DNA of 64,000 nucleotides, from contig NZ_CP118605.1 in the NCBI RefSeq assembly GCF_029869925.1, forward strand, positions 3,438,001 to 3,502,000, in the 5' to 3' direction. This document shows positions 17,650 to 26,032 of this stretch, in pieces; position 1 is the stretch's first letter; every line of letters begins with the position of its first letter. The notes under the pieces were generated by a model that worked only from the letters and a program-made list of their open reading frames with translations, had not been told where the DNA came from and ran no database searches. Made by a program: the position numbers and the translations under genes. The stretch comes from Microbulbifer bruguierae (GTDB lineage: Bacteria; Pseudomonadota; Gammaproteobacteria; Pseudomonadales; Cellvibrionaceae).

Positions 17650-18984
17650 ATGAATATTACCAAGTCCGAATACGCCCGTCGCCGGCAACGCCTGCTTGAA
17701 GGCCTGCCGGCGAACAGCCTTGCGATTGTTCCGGCAGCCCGGGAACAGCTGCGCTCCCGGGATACCTTTTTTCCGTTTCGCCAGGACAGCGATTTTTTTT
17801 ATCTCACCGGCTTTAACGAACCCGAATCTCTGCTGGTCCTGATTCAGGGGCGCGAGCAGGGGCAGGCGTTGCTGTTTTGCCGCGAGCGGGATGAGGAAAA
17901 AGAAATGTGGGATGGCCCGCGCCTGGGGCCGGAGCGGGCTGCGGAACAGTGTGGTCTGTGCGATGCATTTCCCATTGGCGACCTGGATGACATCCTGCCG
18001 GGGTTGCTGGAAGGGCGCGACTTGATCCATTACACCATGGGGCGCTTCCCGCAACTGGACCGCCGCCTGCAGGGTTACCTGCAAACCATTGGCTGTGCGC
18101 CGGGCACTCGCGGCGCGCCGGAAATGGTCAGCCTCGATCCGCTGTTGCACGACCTGCGTCTGTTCAAGAGTGCGGCAGAAATCCGCCTGATGACTCGCGC
18201 TGCCGAGATCAGTGCGCTGGGCCATCGCCGCGCGATGCAGCAGTGTCGCCCGGGCTTGTATGAATATCACCTGGAAGCCGAGCTGCTGCACGCGTTTACT
18301 GCCGCCGGTGCCCGCGAGCCTGCCTATCCGAGTATCGTGGGCAGCGGCCGCAACGCGCTGGTCATGCACTACTGTGCCAACAGCGCTCCGCTGAAAAGTG
18401 GGGAGCTGGTGCTGATTGATGCGGGCTGCGAGTACCGCGGTTACGCGGCGGATATTACCCGTACTTTTCCCGTCAATGGTCGTTTCAGTGGCCCGCAGAA
18501 AGCGGTGTACGAAATTGTCCTCGCCAGTCAGCAGGCGGCTATTGAGCAGATCGTCGCCGGCAACCACTGGGATCGACCGCATCTCGCCAGTGTGGAGGTC
18601 ATCGCGCAGGGGCTGAAGGATCTGGGGCTGTTGAAAGGCACCCTCGATGGTCTGATCGAGTCCGGCGCCTACCGCCGCTTTTACATGCACCGGGTTGGCC
18701 ATTGGCTGGGCATGGACGTGCACGATGTCGGTGACTACAAGGTGTACGGACAATGGCGGCAGCTGGAGGTGGGGATGACCATGACGGTGGAACCGGGCAT
18801 TTACATTGCCAGTGACGAGAGCGGCGTGCCGGAAAAATTCCGCGGTATTGGTATTCGCATCGAAGATGATGTGGCGCTGCAGAAGGATGGCCCCCTGGTG
18901 ATGTCTGTGGATGCCCCCAAAACCGTGGCTGATATTGAATACCTGATGGCGTCCGGGGATCTGGTTCAGGAGGCGTTACTGTGA
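17650..18984 (+). CDS. pepP: Xaa-Pro aminopeptidase
   Basis: 444 residues. I use ATG 17650 rather than the TTG one codon upstream. A metallopeptidase (M24B) that removes N-terminal residues before proline. Metal-binding residues are visible in VLIDAGCEYRGYAADITRTF (two Asp), HRVGHWLGMDVHDVG (His), EPGIYI (Glu) and IRIEDDV (Glu). The stop overlaps the ubiH GTG start (GTGA). Confidence 0.96.
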   Translation: MNITKSEYARRRQRLLEGLPANSLAIVPAAREQLRSRDTFFPFRQDSDFFYLTGFNEPESLLVLIQGREQGQALLFCRERDEEKEMWDGPRLGPERAAEQCGLCDAFPIGDLDDILPGLLEGRDLIHYTMGRFPQLDRRLQGYLQTIGCAPGTRGAPEMVSLDPLLHDLRLFKSAAEIRLMTRAAEISALGHRRAMQQCRPGLYEYHLEAELLHAFTAAGAREPAYPSIVGSGRNALVMHYCANSAPLKSGELVLIDAGCEYRGYAADITRTFPVNGRFSGPQKAVYEIVLASQQAAIEQIVAGNHWDRPHLASVEVIAQGLKDLGLLKGTLDGLIESGAYRRFYMHRVGHWLGMDVHDVGDYKVYGQWRQLEVGMTMTVEPGIYIASDESGVPEKFRGIGIRIEDDVALQKDGPLVMSVDAPKTVADIEYLMASGDLVQEALL

Positions 18985-20303
18985 GCGAACAGGATTTGAT
19001 GAAAAACGACGGCGGGGTGGCAGATGCAAACGTGACACACGGAGAAGTGCAGACGGACGTGGCCATCGTCGGTGGCGGTATGGCCGGTGCCAGCCTGGCA
19101 CTGCTGTTGTCGCATCACTGCCGGGCGCTGCGGGTGTGCCTGTTGGAGCGCCACGGGCTGCCAGAATCCAGTGCCAGTCTGCAGCTGCCGAGTTTTGACA
19201 CTCGCGCAACGGCGATTGCCGCGGGCAGCCTGCGTATTTTCGAGACCCTCGGCTTGTGGTCACAGTTGCGCGAATTCGCCGCGCCGATCCGGCGGGTGCA
19301 GGTCTCCGACCGCGGTCACTCTCTCGGTGCGTCACTGGACGCAGCGATCGATGGGGCGGCCAGTGTCAATGGCATGCTGGGTGCGGTGATCGAAAATGCC
19401 GCCCTCGGTCCACTGCTCTACCGCGCGCTGGAGCAGACCTCAGTGGAAGTTGTGGCACCGGCGGAGGTGAGCAGCGTACAGATGACGGCCGCAGGCGCCG
19501 TGCTCAACTGGCGGTCTGAACCGGGAGCAGCCGCGCAAACCCTGCGCACCAGATTGCTGGTGGTCGCCGACGGCGTGGCATCGCCCCTGTGCCGACAGCT
19601 TGGCATCGGCGTGTCGGAGGTGGATTACCACCAGCATGCGCTGGTCACCACCGTTGGCCTGCAACGGGATCACAACGGTGTGGCGTTTGAGCGATTCACC
19701 GAAAATGGTCCCATGGCCCTGCTGCCATTGCCGCGCCGGGATGGCACGCACCGTGCGGCGCTGGTGTGGACCTGTGATGGCGAGGAGCGGGAGCGACTCG
19801 CGAGCCTGCCGGAAGCAGAATTTGTCCGCCACCTGCAACAGGTGTTTGGCTGGCGCGCCGGGCGCATTCTGCGGGCGGGGCAGCTGCAGGGGTACCCGCT
19901 CAAGTTATCGGTGGCGCGGGAACAGGTGCGCCGGGGATTGGCGCTGGTGGGGAACTGCGCCCACTTCCTGCACCCGGTAGCTGGGCAGGGATTCAATCTC
20001 ACGCTGCGTGACTGTGATGTACTGGCCAGGACCATTGCCCGCGCTGTTACCCGGGAAGAGGCGGAAAATAGATCCGATTGCGGGCAAAGCAGCCCCGGCG
20101 AGCTAGACTTACTTCAGGCATATTGGCGCGACCGTCAACATGATCAGCAGCTGACCATTGGCTTCAGCGACCGTATCCCCCCCCTGTTTTCCTCGCGCAA
20201 CCTGTTGCTGAGTGCACTGCGGCAGGCGGGATTGCTGGGGCTGACACTGGTGCCGTCCCTCCGCTCCGGATTTGCGCGCCAGGCTGCGGGACTTGCACTC
20301 TGA
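18981..20303 (+). CDS. ubiH: 2-octaprenyl-6-methoxyphenol hydroxylase
   Basis: FAD monooxygenase of ubiquinone synthesis. 440 residues from a GTG that overlaps the pepP stop by four bases (GTGA), so translation is coupled. The N-terminal FAD fold is DVAIVGGGMAGASLALLL. FDTRATAIAAGSLRIFETLG and RRVQVSDRGH are UbiH signatures. The C-terminal FAD motif is GNCAHFLHPVAGQGFNL. The N-terminal 25 residues before the FAD fold are an extra tail. Confidence 0.94.
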   Translation: MSEQDLMKNDGGVADANVTHGEVQTDVAIVGGGMAGASLALLLSHHCRALRVCLLERHGLPESSASLQLPSFDTRATAIAAGSLRIFETLGLWSQLREFAAPIRRVQVSDRGHSLGASLDAAIDGAASVNGMLGAVIENAALGPLLYRALEQTSVEVVAPAEVSSVQMTAAGAVLNWRSEPGAAAQTLRTRLLVVADGVASPLCRQLGIGVSEVDYHQHALVTTVGLQRDHNGVAFERFTENGPMALLPLPRRDGTHRAALVWTCDGEERERLASLPEAEFVRHLQQVFGWRAGRILRAGQLQGYPLKLSVAREQVRRGLALVGNCAHFLHPVAGQGFNLTLRDCDVLARTIARAVTREEAENRSDCGQSSPGELDLLQAYWRDRQHDQQLTIGFSDRIPPLFSSRNLLLSALRQAGLLGLTLVPSLRSGFARQAAGLAL

Positions 20304-20382
20304 GCACCACGGCCCTATCACAATAGCTATTTATACGCGCGATCATCCATCTGGCGAACCGTCGCGGGGAGAACAACGGCCT

Positions 20383-21618
20383 ATGAACAGACAGCGAATG
20401 GACGTAACCATTGTCGGTGGCGGCATGGTAGGTATGGCACAGGCCGCACTGCTGGCCGTGCGCCACCCGCAGTTGCGGATTTCGTTGCTGGAGGCATCCG
20501 CGATGGAGCCCAGAGTCGACCCGGAAAACTACGATGCCCGGGTAGTGGCGCTGACGGAAGCGTCCCGGAGCCTGCTGGAAGAAGTGGGCGCCTGGCAGCT
20601 GATCGCGGGCAAGCGCGAGTGCCCGTACACGCAGATGCGGGTGTGGGATGCGGAGGGCACCGGTTCGGTGTGGTTTGACTGCCGTGATGTGAAGCTCCCC
20701 AATCTCGGTCATATCGTGGAAAACAATGTGATACTGGCGGCGCTACGCACCCGTATCGACGAACTCAAGAATGTGGAGCTGGTGACTGGCTTCAAGCTGG
20801 AAAGCTGGTGGCGGGATTGTGGCCTTTGGCACTTGCAGTCGCGCAGCCCGGACCGCGATGCGGTTGAGGGGCTGGATCAGCAGTCGCCGGTGCTGACCAC
20901 GCGACTGTTGATCGGTGCCGACGGCGCGCGCTCGCGGGTGCGGGATCTGCTGCGCATTCGCACCCGCGACGTGGAGTACCAGCAGACGGCACTGGTGTGT
21001 GTGGCCCGGTGCGAAGAGTCGCACCAATTCACCGCCTGGCAGCGATTCCTGGATAGCGGCCCCCTGGCCTTCCTGCCCCTGGCGGGGCTCGGTGACGACC
21101 GCCACTGCGCGGTGGTCTGGTCTGCTGACGACGCCCTTGCCCGGGAGCTGGTAATGCTGGATGACAAGGCATTTGCACTCAGCCTCGAAAAGGCCTTTGA
21201 GAGCCGCCTTGGTGCGGTGGACTCCGTCAGTGAGCGTTTTTCCTTTGCCCTGCGCGCGCGCCATGCGGAAGCCTACTTCGGCCCCGGCGCAGCGCTGATC
21301 GGCGACGCCGCCCACAGTATTCATCCACTCGCCGGTCAGGGGGTAAATCTCGGCCTGATGGATGTGCTGGTGCTAAGCGAAGAAATTGATCGCGCGTTGA
21401 AGCGGGATATCTCTCCCGCACACGCCTCGGTACTGTCCCGCTATCAGCGCCGCCGGCGCGGAGAAAATGCCGCGACCCTGAAAGCCATGAGCACGTTCAA
21501 ATCGCTGTTCGGCGCCGGTGATCTGCACTGGCGCTGGCTGCGTAATACCGGTCTCAGCATGGTGGACGCCAGCCCGCTGCTGAAGAAGCGGATCATTATG
21601 CGGGCCATGTCCCTTTAA
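20383..21618 (+). CDS. ubiI: UbiI/VisC-type FAD-dependent ubiquinone hydroxylase
   Basis: 411 residues. I start at ATG 20383; GGGGAG lies upstream and the longer frame overlaps the ubiH 3' end without homology. FAD motifs DVTIVGGGMVGMAQAALLA and GDAAHSIHPLAGQGVNLGLM are clear. YTQMRVWDAEGTGSVWFD is typical of the C5/C6 hydroxylases (UbiI/UbiF). Last gene of the operon, followed by a terminator. Exact ring position (UbiI or UbiF) cannot be settled by eye. Confidence 0.9.
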   Translation: MNRQRMDVTIVGGGMVGMAQAALLAVRHPQLRISLLEASAMEPRVDPENYDARVVALTEASRSLLEEVGAWQLIAGKRECPYTQMRVWDAEGTGSVWFDCRDVKLPNLGHIVENNVILAALRTRIDELKNVELVTGFKLESWWRDCGLWHLQSRSPDRDAVEGLDQQSPVLTTRLLIGADGARSRVRDLLRIRTRDVEYQQTALVCVARCEESHQFTAWQRFLDSGPLAFLPLAGLGDDRHCAVVWSADDALARELVMLDDKAFALSLEKAFESRLGAVDSVSERFSFALRARHAEAYFGPGAALIGDAAHSIHPLAGQGVNLGLMDVLVLSEEIDRALKRDISPAHASVLSRYQRRRRGENAATLKAMSTFKSLFGAGDLHWRWLRNTGLSMVDASPLLKKRIIMRAMSL

Positions 21619-21637
21619 ACACACCAGGGTATAAAAG

Positions 21638-21661
21638 CGCGGCAGTCTTGCCGCGTTTTTG
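21638..21661 (+). terminator. Terminator of the ygfB-ubi operon
   Basis: Stem CGCGGCA-GTCT-TGCCGCG followed by TTTTT, 20 bases after the ubiI stop. Confidence 0.88.
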
Positions 21662-21754
21662 TAGGTGGGCGGTTCTGCATTCGCCGTCGAACTCCGCGCA
21701 GAAAATTTGGTAGAGTCGCTCGCGGAAAGTATTTCGAATGAAAAGGACCAGCTT

Positions 21755-22822
21755 TTGAATAACTGGATCACCGTATGTGAATTTCCACTGCAGCAAGATC
21801 TTACTGCGGTGGCCGAATTTATTCGCCGTCATCAACTGCCTCTGCGGATCAGTGAGGAAAACAATCGCCAGTGTGTTGCCAGTCTGGTCCCGCAGCTGGT
21901 GGAGCCCATGAAGCAACTGCTGGAGCGCTGGCAGGCAGGTGAAGTGGACCTCGCGCACATCAAGGTACATGTGTATGAGGAAAGTGCTCCGAACGTGCCG
22001 ACGCAGGATGATGAGGTGGCGGGCGCTCCCGGCTGTGACAATTCCCTGCCACAGGGCGATGCGGACACCGAGTCGTCGGGGGATAAGGAGGTTGATCCAG
22101 GCATAGGGGCGTCTGCCGCGCGCTATTCGGTGATTCCCGAGTGGCCCTTGCTGCGAACTCCGGTCTGTCTGGTCCTCATTGCATTGTGCTTTATTGGCTG
22201 GTTTCTGTTGCGTCAGGGCTGGGTGGAACCTCTGGTGATTTTTCCACAACAGGCTGGCGACTTTGAAGTGTCGTCTTCATCCCTGTCCTGGCACCTTGCC
22301 CGCGGCGAGTACTGGCGCCTTTGGACCCCGGCAATTGTGCATTTTTCCTTGCCTCATGCACTGTTCAACAGTCTGGGAATCTGGATTGTCGGTCGCTCGC
22401 TGGAGGCGCGTGCGGGTTCCGTGTTGTTCGCGCTGCTGGTGCTGGTCTGTGCCCCGGTAGCGAATCTGGCCCAGTATTACTGGGCGCCGCAGAATCTGTT
22501 TGGCGGCATGTCCGGAGTGGTTTACGGGTTGGTGGCGGTGGCGTTTGTGATCCAGCGCTGGCAGCCGGAATGGCGGGACGTGCCAACCTCGATCGTGTGG
22601 CTGGCCGTCGTGTGGCTGCTGGTGTGCATGAGCGGTGTGGTGGATTATTTTATTCCCGGCGGCATTGCCAATGCCGCGCACCTGGGCGGCTTCGCAGCAG
22701 GATTGGTGCTTGCACTATTGTTCTGTGTTGCTGGTGGTGCACACCGCTATTTCACCCCGCACGAAGTCCCACGCAAATCCTCGCAGGGTTCGCCGCGCGG
22801 GCAGACCCGCCAGAAATTCTGA
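21755..22822 (+). CDS. Rhomboid intramembrane serine protease, GlpG type
   Basis: I start at TTG 21755, which has AAGGA at 21742-21746 eight bases upstream. The product then begins (M)NNWITVCEFPLQQDLTAVAE, just like the short GlpG cytoplasmic domain, giving 355 residues. After an acidic linker come six membrane spans. HALFN (201-205), the catalytic Ser253 in GGMSGVVYGL and His309 in NAAHLGGFAAGL form the rhomboid active site. It cleaves membrane proteins within the bilayer; substrates are unknown. The basic tail ends RKSSQGSPRGQTRQKF. Confidence 0.9.
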   Translation: MNNWITVCEFPLQQDLTAVAEFIRRHQLPLRISEENNRQCVASLVPQLVEPMKQLLERWQAGEVDLAHIKVHVYEESAPNVPTQDDEVAGAPGCDNSLPQGDADTESSGDKEVDPGIGASAARYSVIPEWPLLRTPVCLVLIALCFIGWFLLRQGWVEPLVIFPQQAGDFEVSSSSLSWHLARGEYWRLWTPAIVHFSLPHALFNSLGIWIVGRSLEARAGSVLFALLVLVCAPVANLAQYYWAPQNLFGGMSGVVYGLVAVAFVIQRWQPEWRDVPTSIVWLAVVWLLVCMSGVVDYFIPGGIANAAHLGGFAAGLVLALLFCVAGGAHRYFTPHEVPRKSSQGSPRGQTRQKF

Positions 22823-22828
22823 TTCCCC

Positions 22829-24082
22829 ATGTTGCTACTCATCACATACGTATTGGTTGCGCTGGGGTTCTCCTTTCTGTGCTCGATTGCGGAGTCGGTT
22901 ATCCTCAGTGTGACCCGGCCCTACATCAGTCTGTTGGAGCGTGAAGGACACAGGTCCGGTGGCCTGCTGCGGCAGCTGAAAGAGGATATCAATGCACCGT
23001 TGGCGGCCATCCTGACCCTCAATACGGTGGCGCACACGGTGGGAGCTGCTGGCGCCGGTGCCCAGGCAGCAGCAGTCTTTGGCAATCAATATCTAGGCAT
23101 TGCCTCGGCCATTCTGACCCTGTTGATACTGATATTTTCCGAAATTATCCCCAAGACTCTGGGGGCGGTGTACTGGCGCGAGCTGGCGCCGATGACAGCC
23201 TACACGCTGCGCTACCTGGTGAAATTACTGAAGCCTTTCGTGTGGTTGTCGGAGTGGCTGACCCGGGGGCTGGCCCACGGGCCGACCATGACCGGCTTCA
23301 GCCGCGAGGAATTCGCGGTGATGGCGGAACTTGGCAAGGAAGAGGGCCAGCTCGAACAGCATGAATCCAGTATTCTGCACAATCTGTTCTTTACCCTGCG
23401 CGATCACACTGTCCGTGAAGTTATGACCCCGCGCACGGTGGTGTTTTCCCTGTCCCAGAATATGTCGGTGGGCGATGCCTACGAGCCGGTGGAAAAAAGC
23501 CGTTTCTCCCGCATTCCGGTTTACGAGCAGGATGATCCGGACTGCGTGGTTGGCTTCGTGCTCAAGCAGGATCTGCTGGCGGCATACGCCCGCGGTGAGC
23601 GCGATGGTTCACTGCGCAGCCTGCGCCGGACGCTGCTGATGCTGCCGGAAACCGCACCGATTTATCAGGCGTTTCACAAAATGCTGAGACGGCGGGTACA
23701 AGTCAGTGCCGTGGTGGATGAATACGGTAGCCTTGAAGGCCTGGTGACCCTGGAGGATATTCTCGAAACCCTGCTGGGGGAGGAGATCGTCGACGAGGCG
23801 GACAAGACCGCAGACCGCCAGGAGCTGGCCAAGCGTCTGTGGCGCCTGCGTGCCAAACGCTATGGATTAAGAGTGGACGAAGACGCACAGCGCGAGCAGC
23901 AGGGGCCGGAACCGCAGGAAAAACTGCGGGAGGAACTGCAGCAGGAGCTGCGCAACGCTGTCCCCGAAAGCGACAGTGGTACCAGGGACTCCAAGGATAA
24001 AGAGGCGGCAGGTGGCGGCCTTTCCACTGAAGGCAGTGACCGGGAGCCGCCCGCGAATCCGCCATCGGACCCAAAATATTGA
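22829..24082 (+). CDS. CNNM/CorC (HlyC) family membrane protein with CBS pair
   Basis: 417 residues. The N-terminal DUF21/CNNM domain holds about four membrane helices (residues 1-180, with IFSEIIPKTLGAVYWRELAP). Two CBS domains follow (about 200-330: REVMTPRTVVFSLSQNMSVG, then EYGSLEGLVTLEDILETLLG). The usual CorC_HlyC C-terminal domain is missing and is replaced by a charged Glu/Gln-rich tail. The family is tied to Mg2+/Co2+ or Na+ transport. The ATG lies 7 bases after the rhomboid stop, so the two are probably one operon. Confidence 0.88.
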   Translation: MLLLITYVLVALGFSFLCSIAESVILSVTRPYISLLEREGHRSGGLLRQLKEDINAPLAAILTLNTVAHTVGAAGAGAQAAAVFGNQYLGIASAILTLLILIFSEIIPKTLGAVYWRELAPMTAYTLRYLVKLLKPFVWLSEWLTRGLAHGPTMTGFSREEFAVMAELGKEEGQLEQHESSILHNLFFTLRDHTVREVMTPRTVVFSLSQNMSVGDAYEPVEKSRFSRIPVYEQDDPDCVVGFVLKQDLLAAYARGERDGSLRSLRRTLLMLPETAPIYQAFHKMLRRRVQVSAVVDEYGSLEGLVTLEDILETLLGEEIVDEADKTADRQELAKRLWRLRAKRYGLRVDEDAQREQQGPEPQEKLREELQQELRNAVPESDSGTRDSKDKEAAGGGLSTEGSDREPPANPPSDPKY

Positions 24083-24206
24083 ACCTTTTGTCGCAAGCCC
24101 CTTGAAAAAGTGCTGCTTCGGGCAGATAACACTACCGTGCCCTGGCGCGCTGAGCGCTTCGGTGCGTACACTAGTAATAAGAACCATTTTTCTGTGAGCA
24201 TGTAAC

Positions 24207-24494
24207 GTGCGTTTTGGAATCCTGCTGATACTGCTGCAATCGCTGCTGCTGTGCGCCGAAGGGCGCGCGGAGTCGCCGTCGTTGCAGTTGGATTCCGCGG
24301 AAAAAATGGTGCGCCTGCTGTTGCCCGATAGCAGTGAGCCGCAGCCAGAGCCATCTGACGCCGCGGTGTTTGCGCAGGTACAGCCCATTGTTATAAACGG
24401 TGAAATTGCGGCGTTACCCTGCGCACTCACCGTTTCCCCTTCCTCTGCGGTACGAGCCGCCCACGCCATCCGCGGACCACCGCTCCGGCAATAG
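24207..24494 (+). CDS. Small putative secreted protein
   Basis: 95 residues from a GTG. The first 22 form a plausible signal peptide (MRFGILLILLQSLLLCAEGR then AES). The rest is short, proline- and alanine-rich, without recognised domain. The ribosome-binding site is weak (GTGAGC at 24194-24199). It might be a real small exported protein or a chance frame; only the signal peptide supports it. Confidence 0.45.
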   Translation: MRFGILLILLQSLLLCAEGRAESPSLQLDSAEKMVRLLLPDSSEPQPEPSDAAVFAQVQPIVINGEIAALPCALTVSPSSAVRAAHAIRGPPLRQ

Positions 24495-24655
24495 TTTTCT
24501 CTACCTGTAAATATTGTTATCGAATCCGGCATTGGCGGCTTTCCGCTTTGTCGCCAGTGCCGACAGAATAATCGGGTTGCGACCACTCGGGATTATTTTG
24601 CCTGTTCCCGTGACCGTTTGTTTGCGCCCGGAAAAAACCGAAGAGAATGATTGCC

Positions 24656-25219
24656 ATGAAAAAACTGGATCTGATTCCGCTGCAGGATGCGGACAAGCTG
24701 GTTTTCCCGGAAGAATTTCACGAGCTGTCGCTGGACTCGCCAGCGCTCAAGTTCGTTACTGATTTCAAAAAGCACCATCCCGCGGTGCTCAGCGCCTCTG
24801 TTTCCGCCCTGGATGCGGCAGAGGTGTTGCGTATAGGCCACCTTTCCTGGGTGCTGGTGATGGATCACCACGGGGATTTTATCGGTCTGTTGGGAGCGGA
24901 AGATATTTCGTATCAGCGTTTGATGCAGCGGGTGGCCGCTGGGCAGAATCGCGAGGAACTCACTGTTGGTGACATGATGCGGCGGCGCAACCGCCTGAGC
25001 CAGCTCAGTTACCAGCAGCTGCACAAAGCCTCGATACGGGACGTTCTGGATACGCTGCGCCGCGGCGGTCTGCATCACTGCCTGGTGGTGGATACGGAGC
25101 AGCACCATGTGCGCGGCGTGATTAGCGCGGATGACGTGGCGGCGCGCCTGCACATGGATATTCCTATCGACAGGCCGGAAAGTTTCGCCGAGCTGCTGCG
25201 TGCGGTTGCCGCGGTGTAG
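24656..25219 (+). CDS. CBS-domain protein
   Basis: 187 residues from ATG 24656, nine bases after GAAGAGA; an in-frame ATG at 24647 is too close to that site. Two CBS motifs are visible: PAVLSASVSALDAAEVLRIG with WVLVMDHHGDFIGLLGAEDI, and SIRDVLDTLRRGGLHHCLVV with RGVISADDVAARL. The protein is soluble and stands alone; such proteins usually bind adenine nucleotides. Partner unknown. Confidence 0.82.
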   Translation: MKKLDLIPLQDADKLVFPEEFHELSLDSPALKFVTDFKKHHPAVLSASVSALDAAEVLRIGHLSWVLVMDHHGDFIGLLGAEDISYQRLMQRVAAGQNREELTVGDMMRRRNRLSQLSYQQLHKASIRDVLDTLRRGGLHHCLVVDTEQHHVRGVISADDVAARLHMDIPIDRPESFAELLRAVAAV

Positions 25220-25230
25220 TGAACATATGT

Positions 25231-25249
25231 CCGGCCCTCAACGGGCCGG
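25231..25249. other. GC-rich stem-loop between convergent genes
   Basis: CCGGCCC-TCAAC-GGGCCGG overlaps the stop codon of the 2OG oxygenase gene and lies 11 bases past the CBS gene. It has no T run on either strand, so a terminator role is only possible. Confidence 0.35.
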
Positions 25250-25915
25250 GTCGATGGTTTCGCCGAGACTGTTGTTGACCCGGAACCAGCCGGTAACACT
25301 GTAGCGGGGGCGATGGCTGGTGAGCACCTCATGGGGAAATTCCTCGGACAGGAATACCACCATCTGCCCGAAGCGCGGTGCCACTTTTTCAATCACCTCG
25401 TCGCTATCCGGGGCGTAGATCTGTAGCTCGCCACCGTCCTTGGGCTGCCAGTTCGGGGTCAGGTACAACACTGTACTGACGATCCGGTTGGTGTTGCCCT
25501 TGAACGCGTCCAGGTGCTTTTTGTAGTAGCTGCCGCGGTCGTAGCGGGCGTAGTGGCACTCGTAGTCAAACAGCCCCAGGAACAGGCGGCGGTTCAGCCC
25601 CAGCCGCATTGTCTCTGCCCAGTTCAGATAGGCGGCTACCGCCGGATTGCTCCTGTCCAGCCAGAAAATTTCATCGGTGCGCACAAACTGGTTCAGCTGG
25701 TGCTCCTGCTCGCGGCCGATGCCGGCGGCCTGGAAGCGCGCTCGGTCAATGGAGCGGAAGTGGCGCAGCAGCGAACCCAGCAGAGCCGGCGGCAGTGGTG
25801 CGGGCAGTACGATATAGCCGGTCTCGCGCAGGGCGGCGGCGATGCGGTCCAGTGGATCGTCGCCGTCGGGGCCCTGGCGTCGGGAGGTGTCCGCAAGGGA
25901 TCGCTCGGCGCTCAA
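25238..25915 (-). CDS. 2-oxoglutarate/Fe(II)-dependent oxygenase (prolyl-4-hydroxylase type)
   Basis: 225 residues. The iron facial triad is His134-x-Asp136 (YKKHLDAF) with His195 (EEFPHEVL), and Arg204 (PRYSVTGWFR) binds 2-oxoglutarate, as in the P4Hc domain. The only possible start is TTG 25915: a stop lies nine bases upstream in frame and there is no later ATG before the domain. No good ribosome-binding site is seen. Substrate unknown; relatives act on proteins or peptides. Confidence 0.85.
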   Translation of the reverse strand: MSAERSLADTSRRQGPDGDDPLDRIAAALRETGYIVLPAPLPPALLGSLLRHFRSIDRARFQAAGIGREQEHQLNQFVRTDEIFWLDRSNPAVAAYLNWAETMRLGLNRRLFLGLFDYECHYARYDRGSYYKKHLDAFKGNTNRIVSTVLYLTPNWQPKDGGELQIYAPDSDEVIEKVAPRFGQMVVFLSEEFPHEVLTSHRPRYSVTGWFRVNNSLGETIDPAR

Positions 25916-26032
25916 TTCAGGTCAGATTCCGAAAAAGGCTGCGGGGGAGGGGCGGCAGATAGCGCCAGCCAGTGCAGCGGGTTGAACAGGGCGGACTTTA
26001 TACCGCCAGCCACCCCTTCGTGCCAGTAAAAA